From Sarcomyxa edulis (taxonomy: Eukaryota > Basidiomycota > Agaricomycetes > Agaricales > Mycenaceae), in assembly GCA_009761415.1 (NCBI GenBank), contig QUOL01000013.1, forward strand, positions 920,501 to 984,500: DNA of 64,000 bases, given 5' to 3'. The number at the start of each line of letters is the position of its first letter. Within the stretch, counting starts at the first letter, position 1. A model generated the notes under the pieces. That model ran no database searches. It was not told the DNA's origin and saw nothing but the letters and a program-made list of their open reading frames with translations. The translations under genes were made by a program, and so were the position numbers. Positions 45,693 to 57,855 of the stretch are shown piece by piece.

Positions 45693-46992
45693 TTATGCAA
45701 CAACGCAACCCTCACCGACCTGTGGCAATCCATCTGGACCAACAGCAAATCCAGGAGGCAGAGGGCCCATGATCTCAGACGGTGGGGAACCGTAGGATTG
45801 CATCTACAGAGAAGTAATTATGAGTCATACAAAACATTGAAGAGAGAAAGAGACGAGTTCGCTGACTTCTGCCATCAATTCCACGACCTTGCTATTAGCT
45901 TCTCCGTCAGAGTCGTTGTATCCTGGTGCTTCAAATACAGCGACAATCTGTCTCACGGCTGTACGTTGCTTCTCAAAGCGTGATTTGTCTTCGGCTGAGA
46001 GCGTCGACGCGTTCTCTGTCAGGTAAACTGGAAACTTTCAGAAGGTATATATGAGCATATGAACAAAGCACAAGAAACACAGAGACGACATACCTTGTCG
46101 CTCAATTCTTTCAGAGGCTCGTAGAGGACGTCTTTGCTCATTAGCTGGCTCATCATGTTGTCTAACATCCCAGCCAAATCATCTTCGTTATCTTCGGATA
46201 CTAGAGAGGAAAGGATTGATTCAAAAGTTTCGTTTGATCCTTCGCTCGGTTCACCAGATGACGCAGAATCGGCCTATACGGTACAATGAGAGAGAAGTTA
46301 TAAATCCTGTGGACGTGAGTAGGGCGAGCGATGGTGGTACGTACTTTCAGACCTGATTCAGTTTGCTTCAGCTTCTCCATAGCCTGCTTGATCGTCTCCT
46401 GGAAATTCGTTCTATCTCCCGAGCCACTTCCACTGGGCCCAGGAGACGTAGATTTCGCCTTGACGCCTTCGTCACCCAATGGATCTCCTAGATCTGCGAG
46501 ATTTTCTCCTTGACCGTTCATCCCATCCACAAGCATAGCCTCCCAAGCAGCCTTGAACAACTTCTCCGTCTCTTTCTCTTCCTGTGTCAGCTTATTGTCA
46601 CTATCTGCCCCACTCGGGTCGCCTCCAGCGCCCATCTCCCGCATGAGATTCTCCATTCCTTTCGCCAATTCCCGGGCGAAATCCTCCTGCAATTCATCTG
46701 CTTCAGGCAAGTCCTTTTCAGATATCTTGGATCCGGATCCTTCATACTTTGCTGGAGGAGGTACAACGCGCGTGTTAGTACGGGGTCGGCTGAAGCCTGC
46801 GGTCGATGTTGCAGTTGGAGGTGGTGGATTCGGTGAGGAAAATTGAGAGAGTACATCTAGAAGGCATTATACGTTGGAAAACGAGAGCTTTGGATAGGAA
46901 ATAGCACGTTCTTACTCACCATCTAGATCGTCTAGATCTTCATCTGTATCCTCGACTGTTGGCTTCAGAGGCTTCGGTGGCGGGGCAGACAT
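45693..46992 (-). CDS. PEX19: Peroxin 19, farnesylated peroxisomal membrane-protein receptor
   Basis: PEX19 binds newly made peroxisomal membrane proteins in the cytosol and delivers them to PEX3. The protein starts MSAPPPKPLKPTVEDTDEDL with an acidic disordered N terminus that carries the PEX3 site (DDLDDVLSQF). The conserved helical domain follows: DELQEDFARELAKGMENLMR, EKLFKAAWEAMLVDGMN and NFQETIKQAMEKLKQTESGL. Next come NETFESILSSLVSEDNEDDL, AGMLDNMMSQLMSKDVLYEP and LKELSDKFPVYLTENASTLS. The C terminus, GPLPPGFAVGPDGLPQVGEG followed by CVVA, ends in a CaaX box, so the protein should be farnesylated as in yeast and human. About five short introns interrupt the gene. It converges with Pil1; their stops are 300 bp apart. 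Confidence 0.96.
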
Positions 46993-47310
46993 TGCGTGAG
47001 TAGGTGTATTCTGGTAATAGCAATACCGCTTTGACGGTCGTTTGAGGAGAGGATTTGATGACTGAACTTGAAGATCAGTGATAAGTTCAGTTTAGAGAGA
47101 TCAATTGCATGATTGAAGAAGACAGATGGGATTTCGACGAGTATTTCAAGTTCGAGCTCGAAGCAACCCGTGATTTACAGACGCGACGCGGGGTAGAAAC
47201 GCTCAACAGCCGGTAAATCTTGGGTACTCGATTCACATACTTCGGCGAGCTCAGAATTGGAGCTCATACAAGTATTCTCAAACATTTGGCTAGTCACGAA
47301 TCATGGTCTA
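46993..47310. other. Intergenic region, PEX19 promoter
   Basis: About 320 nt between the PEX19 start and the DUF6533-type gene stop. No feature recognised. Confidence 0.5.
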
Positions 47311-48724
47311 TCATGGTTGCTCCATTAAAGGGGGCATATGTGTAGCATGCGCGGTAGTTAAAGGAGACATTTCGTAAGTACCCTCCGACCTCGACGAAGA
47401 TGGTTCAGTCCCGGATAAAATATGGCTTGTGAATTCGATGTTAGTGAGGCTGCTATGCATTGTGGCAGATCTAAAAGCAAGATCTTGCAGGTTAAGAAGG
47501 ACCCTATATCCCTTGCGTGTAAATCACATATCAGTCCGTGTCCTGTGGCACAGAAAACATTGTGCATACCACACAAGAGTAACATGTGAAAAGCCACCTA
47601 GCCAATAAACAATCTTCAGACTGTGCAGATAATTGAACGTGAATGCTAGGAGATAGACTCACCCGTACAGCGCTCCAGCCAGGGGGTGAGGGACAAAGAG
47701 GAAGAGTAGACCGTTACAAATCCATATACCTAGGAATGAAGTACTTGTAGCCTGAGCATAGAAAGAACTATGTGCCAGTTTCTAGACCAACCAAAAATCA
47801 CGAAGAACGCCCATGTTCCATCTCGCATCAACAAAGTCATTAGAGGCAGAGCATTGCTTCTTCTCAGCGAAGCAACGAACTTGCAAGCCGTTAGCCCAAA
47901 CAGAACGCCTTGGAACAGAAAGCAAGCAATTCTGCATCACATTGCGACCGTCATCCCAGTGTTTAAATGGTGAGACATAAGAAAAATGTCAAAAGAGACT
48001 CACGCCTGAATCCTCGCAGTGGAAGGAAGACCAAGGACCGAACACAATGCGTCGAACCTTACCCCAGTAGACGTGATACCTACGCCTATGGCCATGCTTA
48101 TCACTTCTCCAACAAAGAGCGCTGCAATCATGCCCTTGAGCTTGAAGTGGGCATTGTAGAGGGCATAAACTATCACTGAGTCAGATCGATGTAAATAGAA
48201 CCAACAGGATGACACACCTCGTAGAAGTAAGATGTAGTCAACTACAATGATCACAACGACCAAGGAGAATCCTTGATAGACCTGCCAGATGAAGCAGTCG
48301 TGCGTCGTGAAATGGAATTGAGGAGTAAGCTCTGTGCCGATGAGAAGGAGAGAGCTATAGGAACAAGTACTTATTGTTTGTAACACACACGGACAAATGG
48401 AGTGATTTGACTCACGCTTCAACTGATACGGGCACGTAACGAACGAAAAAGTACACGATTTTCATCCACGTCCACGATGTTGACCATATAAATCTGACCT
48501 GCGTGATAGATCGACGCCGGCAAGCTGTTAGTGTGAACAAGCGGATATTGTCCTTCTGAGCTTACTGACCTCATCGTCTACTGTTATTAAGATATCCCAA
48601 ACTAGAAATACCAACGCTGAGACTGTCGGAAGGAAAAACCAAGTCAGCACGCCACTTGAGTATCAAACAAATGGAAAAACTGACGATAAAAACGAGCAAC
48701 AGTTTCTGCACCGGCAGAAATCAT
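47311..48724 (-). CDS. Seven-helix membrane protein, DUF6533 type
   Basis: These proteins are greatly expanded in mushroom-forming fungi and have a receptor-like seven-helix layout; their function is unknown. The start MISAGAETVARFY splices to SALVFLVWDILITVDDEVRF and IWSTSWTWMKIVYFFVRYVP, the DUF6533 signature (WD...E...IW...RY). Further helices are FSLVVVIIVVDYILLLRVYA, MIAALFVGEVISMAIGVGI, GVLFGLTACKFVASLRRSN, then LMTLLMRDGTWAFFVIFG, TSTSFLGIWICNGLLFLFVP and HPLAGALYGWLFTCYSCV. The cytosolic tail begins GYRVLLNLQDLAFRSATMHS and contains SLTNIEFTSHILSG, a usual end in this family. The frame is held through about eight exons to a TGA at 47311-47313. Confidence 0.88.
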
Positions 48725-49817
48725 GGCTAGCTTTCAATCTTCACATGAGGGTAGCCGTCCTTGTCTGAAAACGATATATATGAGGGACGATGAGAAAAGG
48801 ATCCTCGACATGAACAACAGCCTCGAGGTGACATTTGACATCGAAGCTGTTCGGCGCCGACTGTCCATCAATGGGGTGTGAGAGGTGGTACACTCAATCC
48901 ACCAAGTACGGAGCGTATCACAGTGATCAGAATCTCCAAACACAGGCAGATCGACATCAAAGGAGAACCGCAGTTGTTTGGTCTCGAGAATCTTATATGT
49001 CGTAAACACATGGAAGTGTATGCCATGTCTGCGGGTATGCAACCCAAGGTGCAGAGACGCGGAAGAGTAACGATGTTCAAAACCACCCTGGGAGCGGAGA
49101 CCGTGTCATGTTCGTTCAGGAGCCATCCCATCATATTTGATTGGGTCTCGCGACAGGAGCGCTAGGATCAAGCGGGCCTTGTGTGAGATGGATGCAAAAC
49201 CCGTCTGTAAACCTCTTAGGCCCTCCCGAGTCCTGATACCTCCCGGTCGTTCGGTAGTAATAACAAGCATACTGCTCAGTTCCTGATGGTGGGTTACGTG
49301 AATGAGAAGTTGGATGCAGGTCCCCGTTGAATTATCGGAAGTGATACGAATCACAGGTAGCTTGTGAACCAAAGAGAACAAAAAGAAGCTGAAGTTGCAA
49401 TGCGGTGAGATGAGGATTTGAGACCGAAAGGCCGCGCACATGGGAGGGTTCGGCAGGATTCGGCTGAGCAACACCAAATGTCACATCACGTGTACTTATA
49501 CGCGACTACATATGCGCGAGCGCGTCGGTAGAACACCCGAGACTCGTGCATTCTAATTCTGACACTGATTCCGTCGAATCTACTGGTCGAGAAAAGACGT
49601 CAAAGAGTACATCAATGCAAATCAGGAAATCTTAATAACAATGTTCATTTGAAAAGGACCAAAAAATGGAAAAACGGGTCGCACGAGATCATGATTACCC
49701 GCGGACGCCACAACGGAAAGGTACATATTGACAATTCGGTTTGCTATGGAACAGATAGTAGTGCATTAGCGTTGCCAGAGGATATAATTGTCAAATTTGG
49801 ATATCACCAGGATGATT
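48725..49817. other. 1.1-kb intergenic region
   Basis: The region lies between the DUF6533-type gene start and the glucoamylase stop. A 123-codon open frame at 49106-49477 (minus) has no family features. CACGTG at 49487-49492 and a TACGCGAC nearby are the only short motifs seen. Confidence 0.5.
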
Positions 49818-52095
49818 CTACCTCCAATTGTCATTCTCAATGAACGATCCGCTAATGGGAGTCTTGATCCGCATGTTGGGATCAGCCTCCCATGTTATCA
49901 CGCCATTGAATTTTCGGATATATTTATATTCAACGGAGGTGTCCGCAGGAAGTTTTACCGTTGCTGTTCAGAGCAATGTCAGTCATGGAGTTCAAAAAGT
50001 GGGGAGCAAGTAGAAGACTAACTGCTCCATTTAGGGTAATTGTCCGCCGACAATAGAATAGCGTTATCTGGGGACCAATTCTGAAGCTCGCCGACCGAGC
50101 CGGTCAGGTAGATGTTTTCTATTCTGACTGTAAGTGACAGACGATAGATGTGAAGAGCAGAAATTCCACGGACCGCCAAACACTGTTGTAGCTTGGACAT
50201 TGAATGTGACCTCAACCGTCGTACTCCCTCCTCCTCCTCCTCCTCCTCCTCCTCCTCCACCACCACCACCACCACCACCACTCCCACCCCCTGTGCCAGT
50301 ACCACTTGCAGTTGAGCATGTACTCGGTACCACCAAGCCCTTGGCCCCCCATGAACTCGGCACAACTCCAGCTCTTGCACCAAAAGCAGTCAACGCTGCC
50401 GCGTAACTCCATGTCAGATCCACAGCACTAACACTGACACCATTGACCTTAGAGTATTGCTCCGCCAAACCACCACCACTGGGTGTGTATTTGGCCACAG
50501 TTGCCACAAATCCATCGGCGTACGATTTGACGGCGGCAATGAGTGTTGCGTAAGTCGCCGACTTGGCTGTGTAGGTGCCGACCTTGACGGTAGGAACGAG
50601 GTTTTGAAAGAAAGCGAGTGAGGTAGGGGTCACGGATAGAGACGACTGCAGTTTCCAGACGGTCAACGCATCATAGAGTTGTTCAGCAACCGCTAATGTT
50701 GTGAGATACCAAGGCTGATGAGGGTGGTAAGCGAATCGCAACGGAAGAATGTGGTACAATGACATACATTTCCACCCATATATCCGTCTTCTGGATATCT
50801 CCCAGTAGCAATGCCCTGGTTTCCTGGGATCCCAATGTTGATCGAGTAGATGCTACGGAAGGCATTGACATATACAAGGAGGTTTGATAACGCACGATCA
50901 GAACAAGGTTGGAATGTATTGGGATCACAACCGGCTGAAGAGTCAAAGGTATGGATGCTAGTCAGAACAGTATTTGCATCCTTTCCAGAACGGCCATTGT
51001 TTGTGTTGGCGGTCATTGAGTTCAACGATGGGTTCCAGTACGACTGCAACCAAATTGTAAGCACCATACCTGACGAGATGATAAAGAAGACATACTTGAA
51101 GAAAACAGAGCAGGTTGGTCGCTTGAGCGGTGTATCCTGATACGACAGATGGTTGACCTATAGCAGTCGCTAGAGCTGCACCTTGCCTGAGAGATTGATG
51201 TTGAACCGCCGTCGTAAAGAATGAGGAGGAAGACACTTCCTCCCATAAATCAAAACTGGAAATAGCACCAAATGCAATCAGTGATGCCAGGACGACAAAC
51301 ACATTCGTCGACTTACGTTGTCTTGTTCCAGTTATCTGCCACATAGTCCAGATCAAGCTTGATTATAGGCCATAGAGTCGTGATGACGTGAGAGATGTTC
51401 TTATGGGCAATCAGGTAATTGGCGTAAGTGATCATTGCATTGGCGCGAAGAGCAGGTCCATCTGGACAAGGAACTATATCAGCAATTCAACCACAGACAA
51501 GAAGCGAGCAATCTCATACCTCTTTGCGGCCGGCTATCAAGATTTAAGATAACATAAGTGTATAGCGCTTGTGAAATAATTTGGACAAACGTACCCCCAA
51601 GCACTAGTAAAAGCCGTCTGGTCAATGTTGAACTTCGGCTCCCCAAGCCCTCCGGATGCGACTGATCCTGAAGGGTTAGAAACCTGCTGAAGAATCCCTT
51701 CTGCTGCTATGAAGTTGTCGATATGTGTCCTCAGGGATGGAGATTTATCCAAGCCCAGTGTATACCTGATAGCGTACACCTCAGCTACAGAAGGTCGCAA
51801 GTTCCAAGAAGATATATGCGAACTGGTCAATAAGAAGCTTGAACACCAGCGACGAGTCTCGAGTCCACGTGTATAAGTAATCCGGATCCTTGCTCGATGG
51901 AGACGCGATGACAACACCAGGTTTTGCACCTTGAGATTTCGAGCCTGTTGGACCGATGTTAGCGAGAAGGTTGGCTTTAGCGATGGGAGATTGCGACGCA
52001 ATATAGGCGTCTATGGATGCTGATGATGATTGAGATTGAGCGGCGACGATGGTGAGCAGGAAGATGAGGAAAGTGCATATGATGAGACGATACAT
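49818..52095 (-). CDS. Glucoamylase (GH15) with starch-binding domain CBM20
   Basis: A secreted exo-enzyme that releases glucose from starch ends. The signal peptide MYRLIICTFLIFLLTIVAA precedes the GH15 domain: SQSPIAKANLLANIGP, GVVIASPSSKDPDYLYTWTR and DSSLVFKLLIDQF. The catalytic acid lies in DLWEEVSSSSFFTTAVQHQS and the base in GLAEQYSKVNGVSVSAVDLT, both with the family context. GNPWYLTTLAVAEQLYDALT and DLTWSYAAALTAFGAR are also conserved. The linker is unusual: after a Gly/Thr stretch it has 18 consecutive glycines flanked by Ser. The CBM20 follows with VEVTFNVQATTVFGENIYLT, GSVGELQNWSPDNAILLSAD, VEYKYIRKFNGVITWEADP and DNWR at the end. A CTTATAAG at 52138-52145 may be the TATA element. 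About ten introns interrupt the gene. Confidence 0.96.
50226..50279 (-). repeat. Triplet repeat coding for 18 glycines
   Basis: On the coding strand 18 GGN codons run in two blocks (GGT repeats, then GGA repeats), making a pure poly-glycine linker between the GH15 and CBM20 domains. Two adjacent triplet tracts suggest slippage expansion. Confidence 0.95.
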
Positions 52096-52750
52096 TGTAG
52101 CCCGGAAGATAGGAAATCAAGACGGACGAGTGTCTGACTTATAAGTATTTCGGCACATGGATCATATGGATGAATCTGCTCAAAGGTGGAAGTATTGTTA
52201 GTGGGACATACAACGTCTCCGTTTGATCCGCAAGGAGAGAAGTACGGTGCAGGTGGAGATCGACGTAGCCATACCTGCAGCCTATAGTGCGCGTTTAGCA
52301 CCAGTTCAAATAAGGTATAACTGTAACTGTAAGATTGCCAAATGACGAGTCGCAGTGACTTGTGCCGGAGAAGCAGAAAATAATGTTAGTCATCCTCGCT
52401 GAACACAACACGCTAAACAGTTTAACCAAAGTTGAATCATCTCGAAGTACACGCGAGAGAGTATTCACTCACTTCGACGCATGCTTGCCTTGCTGTGGAG
52501 AGCTGATGAGGAAAGTAGCTCAAAACTTGAATAATTCATCGAGTAGCCGATACACGTTGGACGATTGACTGCAAACCATTCGAAGATGCATGCGAGAGCC
52601 ACGATGATGTCTCGAGAACCCTTCGGGTCTTTGGTATCGGTCGCTTCCAAGATTTACGAAGCATAGTATTGCTACTAGGCCGCCAATGGAGGATAAGATC
52701 TGTAATATTGATGTTTGAACAAGAAAATTGTACTGGACCAGTCATATGGA
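52096..52750. other. Intergenic region, glucoamylase promoter
   Basis: About 650 nt upstream of the glucoamylase start and downstream of the dsRBD gene. A GTGGAG at 52255-52260 fits the degenerate CreA/Mig1-type consensus, but one such match is expected by chance. No gene recognised. Confidence 0.45.
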
Positions 52751-53141
52751 TCAAGACAATTGTTCTTCAGTCAAGCGCGCCATCGCGCGCTGCGCTGCTA
52801 TATTCATAGCAGCTTTCACAGTGAGACCCTGTCCTGTCCCATACTTTTGATCGCCAACTGGTTACGGTTGGAGGTGAGTACGAGTCCAGAAGAAAACGAT
52901 AGAAAAGGCACATACTGAGGGCCGTAGCTGTCCAGGTAGGACATTGATCAGGTCCTGTGGAGCTCTTCTGCCAAGTAAGCTTGCCGCGGCCTGTCCTTGC
53001 GAGGTAGTCGTGAAGTTGAATCCTGTATGCTGACGTCTTCGACGCATCCTGAAGCGAGTGTGGGACATCGGGCATTCGCATCGTCGAATCAGTGATCAAC
53101 GCGTGTGGTTTTTGTGTTTCTGGGGTTGACCTGGGTGACAT
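52751..53141 (-). CDS. Small stand-alone double-stranded RNA-binding domain protein
   Basis: Two exons give about 110 residues, almost all one dsRBD. The domain begins TSAYRIQLHDYLARTGRGKL, continues TWQKSSTGPDQCPTWTATAL and after the intron reads IGDQKYGTGQGLTVKAAMNI followed by AAQRAMARLTEEQLS. The pattern (first helix, beta hairpin, then GTGQGLTVKAAMNIAAQRA as the basic second helix) fits the dsRBD fold, although Thr and Val replace some of the lysines of the usual KKxAK motif. No enzymatic domain is attached. Similar small proteins occur in mushrooms; a role in RNA silencing is possible but not shown. The N-terminal 30 residues look disordered and the true start could be a later Met. It lies upstream of glucoamylase on the same strand. 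Confidence 0.78.
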
Positions 53142-53477
53142 GGGGGAATCAACACGTCACCAACGTAGCCAAAAACCATCGACTCCTTACCTGAACAGAC
53201 AAGTTCGTCAGATCAAGCGGCACACTGATAGAGAAGCAGAGAACGTACATGTGATCATCAACATCCATAGTCAACTTTTTGCTGACACCATCAAGGTATG
53301 TTTGTTCCTCTTCAGCAGATGGCCTTCAGAAGCAACGTCAACAAAGACAGAGCGTATACGTGAAAGATACAGACTTTCGGACAGCCTCTACAATCGTCCA
53401 TGGAGTACCCTCTTGAATCGTTACCTGGGGCAGTATCTGGGGCTCCGGGAGATCACTCCTACTAAAGCCAAACCATT

Positions 53478-55259
53478 TCAGCAACCAGGCAGACGTCCGC
53501 AATTTTGGAAAACGAACCGATTATCGTTGGTGGAGGCCTTCCCCTTCTCCTCAGTTGTGAACTTAGCCTCAGTCTGCAGACTGGATTCAGGGTTGAGTTC
53601 GGGTGGTCTGAGGAATAGATATGCTCCTCCTACGCGATGATAGTTAGTTGACCTCTACTTTTTCTTTCACTTTGCAAGGTATGACCTTACCATCATCCTT
53701 GAAGACGAAGTATTTTGCCTCGATCCTCCGCAGAAGTTCCGCATCACTCGGGAATGTTTTGTCGTTCTGTTCAAGATAACAAGTCAGAGATGAGAACCAA
53801 GACGAGGCCATTCGGAGGAGATAGAACTCGGGATACCCTTACATTATGCAATATATTACGCCAGTCATCATCGTGGCATACGGCGATGTCTGCATCGGTC
53901 ATCTAATAACCGAAATATGAGCTACAATGAACCATGACAAGAAAGACAGGTGCGCAAACTTTTTCGAAAAGAAACTTGTGAATAATCGTCGACGGATGCC
54001 ACGGCTCCTGAGCAACATTTTAGCACTGTCGCTGTAAGATGGAATCCGAAATTTACCCCAGCTACCTCAGGCACGCACTCCAATTCCACGTCGTCTGATA
54101 ACGTATCGTCTGAGCTTTCACCGGAACTTGATGGCAATTGACCGTCTGGATCATCCTTGCACCGATCGCGCCCTTCTGAGTCTTGCCTACGAAAGAAGGG
54201 CAGCCTTGTTCCGTCACCAAGAAACGGAGTAAGACCGGATTTGCTCGTCGGAGAAGACGAGTTTGGAGGAGTGCCCTTCATGGGTGATACCTTGACTCCC
54301 GTTTTCCATGTCCACAACCCATCCGAAATAGCAACCTTCAAACCTCGCAAGAACACGCATTGGTTTTTACCCCATTCTTCTTCCCCTTCGGTGCGAAATG
54401 GACCAGAACGGACGGAGGCGGGGCTGTAGGTCTCCCACTGCCATGCACGAGAGACGCGACCTGATGCGACCTGAGCAGCGGTTAATTTGAGTGAAATCTC
54501 ACCCTCTGTCGACGCGTTATAGAACGACGCAACCCCCCAAGCTGACGCTTTGTCGCAGCCCGTGACAAGATAGAGGGAGCCGTTTTCGAGGCCGAGGTCT
54601 TCTTCATTCACAAATCTGTACCACTCTAAGCCATGCTTAATAGCATATCGCGCGAATCGCGGTATTTTTCGCGTGTCAGTACGCGAGGCTCCCTGAGGCA
54701 ATAACAAGACAGCTCCTTCTCTGGAGGAACTGGTGATTTGGATTCCTGCACCCATACTAGCGGGGACAAGTCTGAAAATTAATGACAATGAGTAGCATCT
54801 CTTTTTGGAGACAAATGAAAAGGACAGACGCGGCGAGTCCATCCCCAGAAAATCCAAGCTCCAAGCTGGTCTTCCTAATTGATGTACTAGAGACGTCGGC
54901 TCCCGGAGAAAATTGATTTTCATTCATGTACACTTCCCTGGAATGATCAATCTCCAACTGTTCAAACCCGTTTGGTACCCCAAATCGATTGATAGGATGG
55001 TTCCCCGGGACGCAGATATTGAAGATAAAATCAAAACTCCCGTTTGACCTCATGACCCCGACGTCGCCGATGCGCACTCCTTCTTCCTTGTAATCGATGG
55101 GGAGGTCGTCTGGAGGCTCCGGAGTCCACAGCGGATAGCCGTGGCCTTTGACGGAAAGAGCTTTGGCGAAACGAACGCTATCAGTGTCACGAATCCGAGA
55201 CATATAGTAGAGGCGAAGTGATCTGGAATTTGACAAGGACGGGCGTGTACGTACCCCAT
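53478..55259 (-). CDS. Conserved basidiomycete protein of unknown function
   Basis: I recognise the general pattern from many mushroom genomes but know no function. After a short start (MG, then SLRLYYMSRIRDTDSVRFAK) it has SVKGHGYPLWTPEPPDDLPI, EGVRIGDVGVMRSNGSFDFI and FNICVPGNHPINRFGVPNGF. A second block is SMGAGIQITSSSREGAVLLL, GLEWYRFVNEEDLGLENGSL and YLVTGCDKASAWGVASFYNA. A disordered region rich in Ser, Asp and Glu follows (SSSGESSDDTLSDDVELECV). It then splices to a C-terminal block, MTDADIAVCHDDDWRNILHN, and DAELLRRIEAKYFVFKDDGG. The first intron (about 32 nt) is very short, so the exact start is uncertain. No membrane helix or catalytic motif is visible. Exons were chosen to keep the frame; the stop is at 53478-53480. 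Confidence 0.72.
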
Positions 55260-56081
55260 GTTTTTAACATTAAGATATAGACTTTACACGAGACAATGTG
55301 TTGCGTGGCGATATGTTTGGCTATGGAGACATCTATATCCTTTTCATGGCCAAAAGCCGAGTCAGATCTCGTAGTGCTATACTATACCATCAAGTACACA
55401 CCTTTGCCTCCACCGTGACTTGACAGAATCGTCAATTGATCGTCAAACTGCATCCGACGCGACGTGAAAACTCCTCGGAGACACCAGGAATTGCTGCTCA
55501 AGCTTCTAGATTTGATGCGCATGCCGTACGCATTCCGAGACGGACAGTCCGGTCGGATGATATAGGTACACCACGACTTGACCACGACTCTAATAAAAGG
55601 GTGAAGGATACCAGTAGATACGCAGAATTCACGCAAGTGACTGGTGAAACTTGGTGAGAGTAATCTCGGGTAAACCCGGGTAGATGTTCTCACGGCTAAA
55701 AATGCGGGGTAAAGGAACGCGGGGTAATGCACATCATGTGACCTAGACGAGTCAGCTGCTGTTCCCTTCACCCAAAGACAGCAAAGTCGTTCCAGGCGCC
55801 TCCCTACAAGTATCTTAGAAACTCGCCATAATATCCCCTCCTTTCTCTTCCTAATATTTGTCGAAACAAGGTATACTCAATCCCCAGAGTTTTTTTTTCT
55901 TTTGGGGTTTCATATTGGTTATTCAGCGCACATGGACACGGATACTAACTTATACTTCTTTTGTGGCTGCAATAGTGCTAGCACTTTGACACGCTCGGGA
56001 GGCCATCCGGAAACGATATCTACTCCATCAGGACTCCATCGCACGACCAAGTAACCACCCCAGGTTCTCCATTTTACCGCC
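55260..56081. other. Divergent intergenic region
   Basis: About 820 nt between the unknown conserved gene (minus) and the mitochondrial carrier (plus), so both promoters lie here. No coding region was recognised. Confidence 0.5.
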
Positions 56082-57441
56082 ATGTCGTCTACCGCAACTG
56101 CAGCACCAGTCAAGAAACCGTACCCATTCTGGCTTGGAGGTGTGTGTCTCGCACTCACTTTGATAATGATAATGACGTAGACATAATCCAGGTGTCGCTG
56201 CGACTATCGCAGCCTCCATCACCCAGTATGTCGGAAACACGAGGCATCGCATTGTCGAGACTCACCGCGTTCCAGCCCTTTAGATCTGACCAAGGTCCGA
56301 CTTCAAGCATCAGGAGATAAGCGCATGATAGAGAGTATCAAGAAGACGGTTAGAACGGCTGGTAAGCATCTTTAGCACTCTCATTCAAAGAAATCCACTC
56401 ACATCTCGCAGGCATTCGTGGTCTTTTTGACGGCATATCTGGGACATGGATGCGTCAGATGTCTTACTCTATGTGTCGCTTCTGGGCATACGAGGAGAGT
56501 AAGAAGTACGTCGGCGCAGGCAAAAATGCGCCAGCTTGGAAATTGGCTCTAGCTGGTAGTATGGGTGAGTGGCCGCAAAAATCGCTCAAATGAATCTACT
56601 CATCGTATATGTATAGCCGGGGGTATCGCTGGCTTGGTAGGGAATCCTGGAGGTACGCGAGACGTCACCGTCCACCCAACACCGGACTGACTGACGATAT
56701 ACAGAGATCGTCATGGTCCGTTTGCAAGGTGATTTTGCGAAGCCTCCGGAAAAACGGTTTGGGTACAAGCACTGCTTCGATGCGCTATACCGTGTAAGTG
56801 CATCATTGCCCAACGCGCGATTCATCACTGATACCCTTCCAGATGGTTCGAGAGGAAGGACTGTCATCCCTAGCACGAGGTGTAGGCCCCAACGTCTTCC
56901 GTGCGATCCTGATGAACGCGTCTCAGCTCGCCTCGTACGATTTCTTCAAAGCGGAACTTTTGCAAACCAAGTATTTCGACGATAACATCTACTGTCACTT
57001 CACGGCTAGTTTCGCTGCTGTAAGTGCCTCAGCTACATTGTCACTGCGACGCACCTTTATTTAGCTCCACATCAGGGCACGGTAGCTACGACTGTATGTT
57101 CCCCAGCAGACGTCCTGAAGGTCGGTCGTCTCAACGCGTGTCCAGAGTATCAACGTTAACGTCAGTGCAGAGTCGGATAATGAACGCGTCAGGACCCGGG
57201 TCAAATGTACGCACCTCCTCCCTCTGTATTGTAGTCTCGTATTGTTAATCCTAGTTGCGAACAGTCAACTTTGGCGGTGATCAGGTCATCATTGAAGACC
57301 GAAGGCCCGATGTTCATGTTCAAGGGCTGGTTACCCGCATGGACGCGATTACAGCCGACAACGATCCTAATCTTCCTTACGTTGGAGCAGTTGAAGAATG
57401 GCGTGGATTGGTCCAGGAGGAAGGGGTATGATATCTTGTGA
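56082..57441 (+). CDS. DIC1: Mitochondrial dicarboxylate carrier
   Basis: A six-helix carrier of the inner mitochondrial membrane that exchanges malate or succinate for phosphate. The start MSSTATAAPVKKPYPFWLGG is followed by VAATIAASITHPLDLTKVRL with the first Px[DE]xx[KR] signature. The second repeat has AGGIAGLVGNPGEIVMVRLQ and GDFAKPPEKRFGYKHCFDAL. The third has GTVATTVCSPADVLKSRIMN. KGWLPAWTRLQPTTILIFLT followed by LEQLKN closes the fold. The residues RLQASGDKRMIESIKKTVRT and MRQMSYSMCRFWAYEESKK match dicarboxylate carriers better than other carriers. Eight or more short introns interrupt the gene, some exons being only 30-60 nt. The last exon ends at a TGA at 57439-57441. Confidence 0.93.
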
Positions 57442-57855
57442 GGGGTGAGAGATGCTATGTAGGATGCATGAGACACAGGATGGAGACACGTAGGCATAAA
57501 GGAAGGAAAGGAAGATCACATATGTTTGTATCCCCAGTTTCGTTTTCGTATCTTCTTTTGCGTGCATGACACGCCCCTTGTATCCGACGCTTTTTGTAAC
57601 GATTTTCCTTCATTACGAGGCTTGCAGTGGAGGTGTACAGAAGAATAAAGAGTGAGAGCTCAAGGAGATGAACGGGCTGGAATTCGGCCCGATAACATAT
57701 GCTCCCGTTGAATGATAAGTACAAATACAAATGCAGAGCCTCCGAAACAGGGGGATGCAGGGTAAGAACGAGACATATGTATCTGGAGATTATAGACAGT
57801 CAAAGGATTGTTATTATTGGAATCACCACAGAAATTCGGAAAATCAAGAACGACG
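57442..57855. other. Convergent 3' region
   Basis: About 410 nt between the carrier stop and the stop of the epimerase fusion gene, which converge. No feature recognised. Confidence 0.5.

Noticed and set aside
49106..49477. Minus-strand frame of 123 codons upstream of the DUF6533-type gene
   Set aside because: No family motifs, no supporting splice structure and low-complexity composition.
50134..50406. Plus-strand open frame with a poly-proline run
   Set aside because: It is the reverse of the glucoamylase glycine linker, whose minus-strand frame is clearly the coding one.
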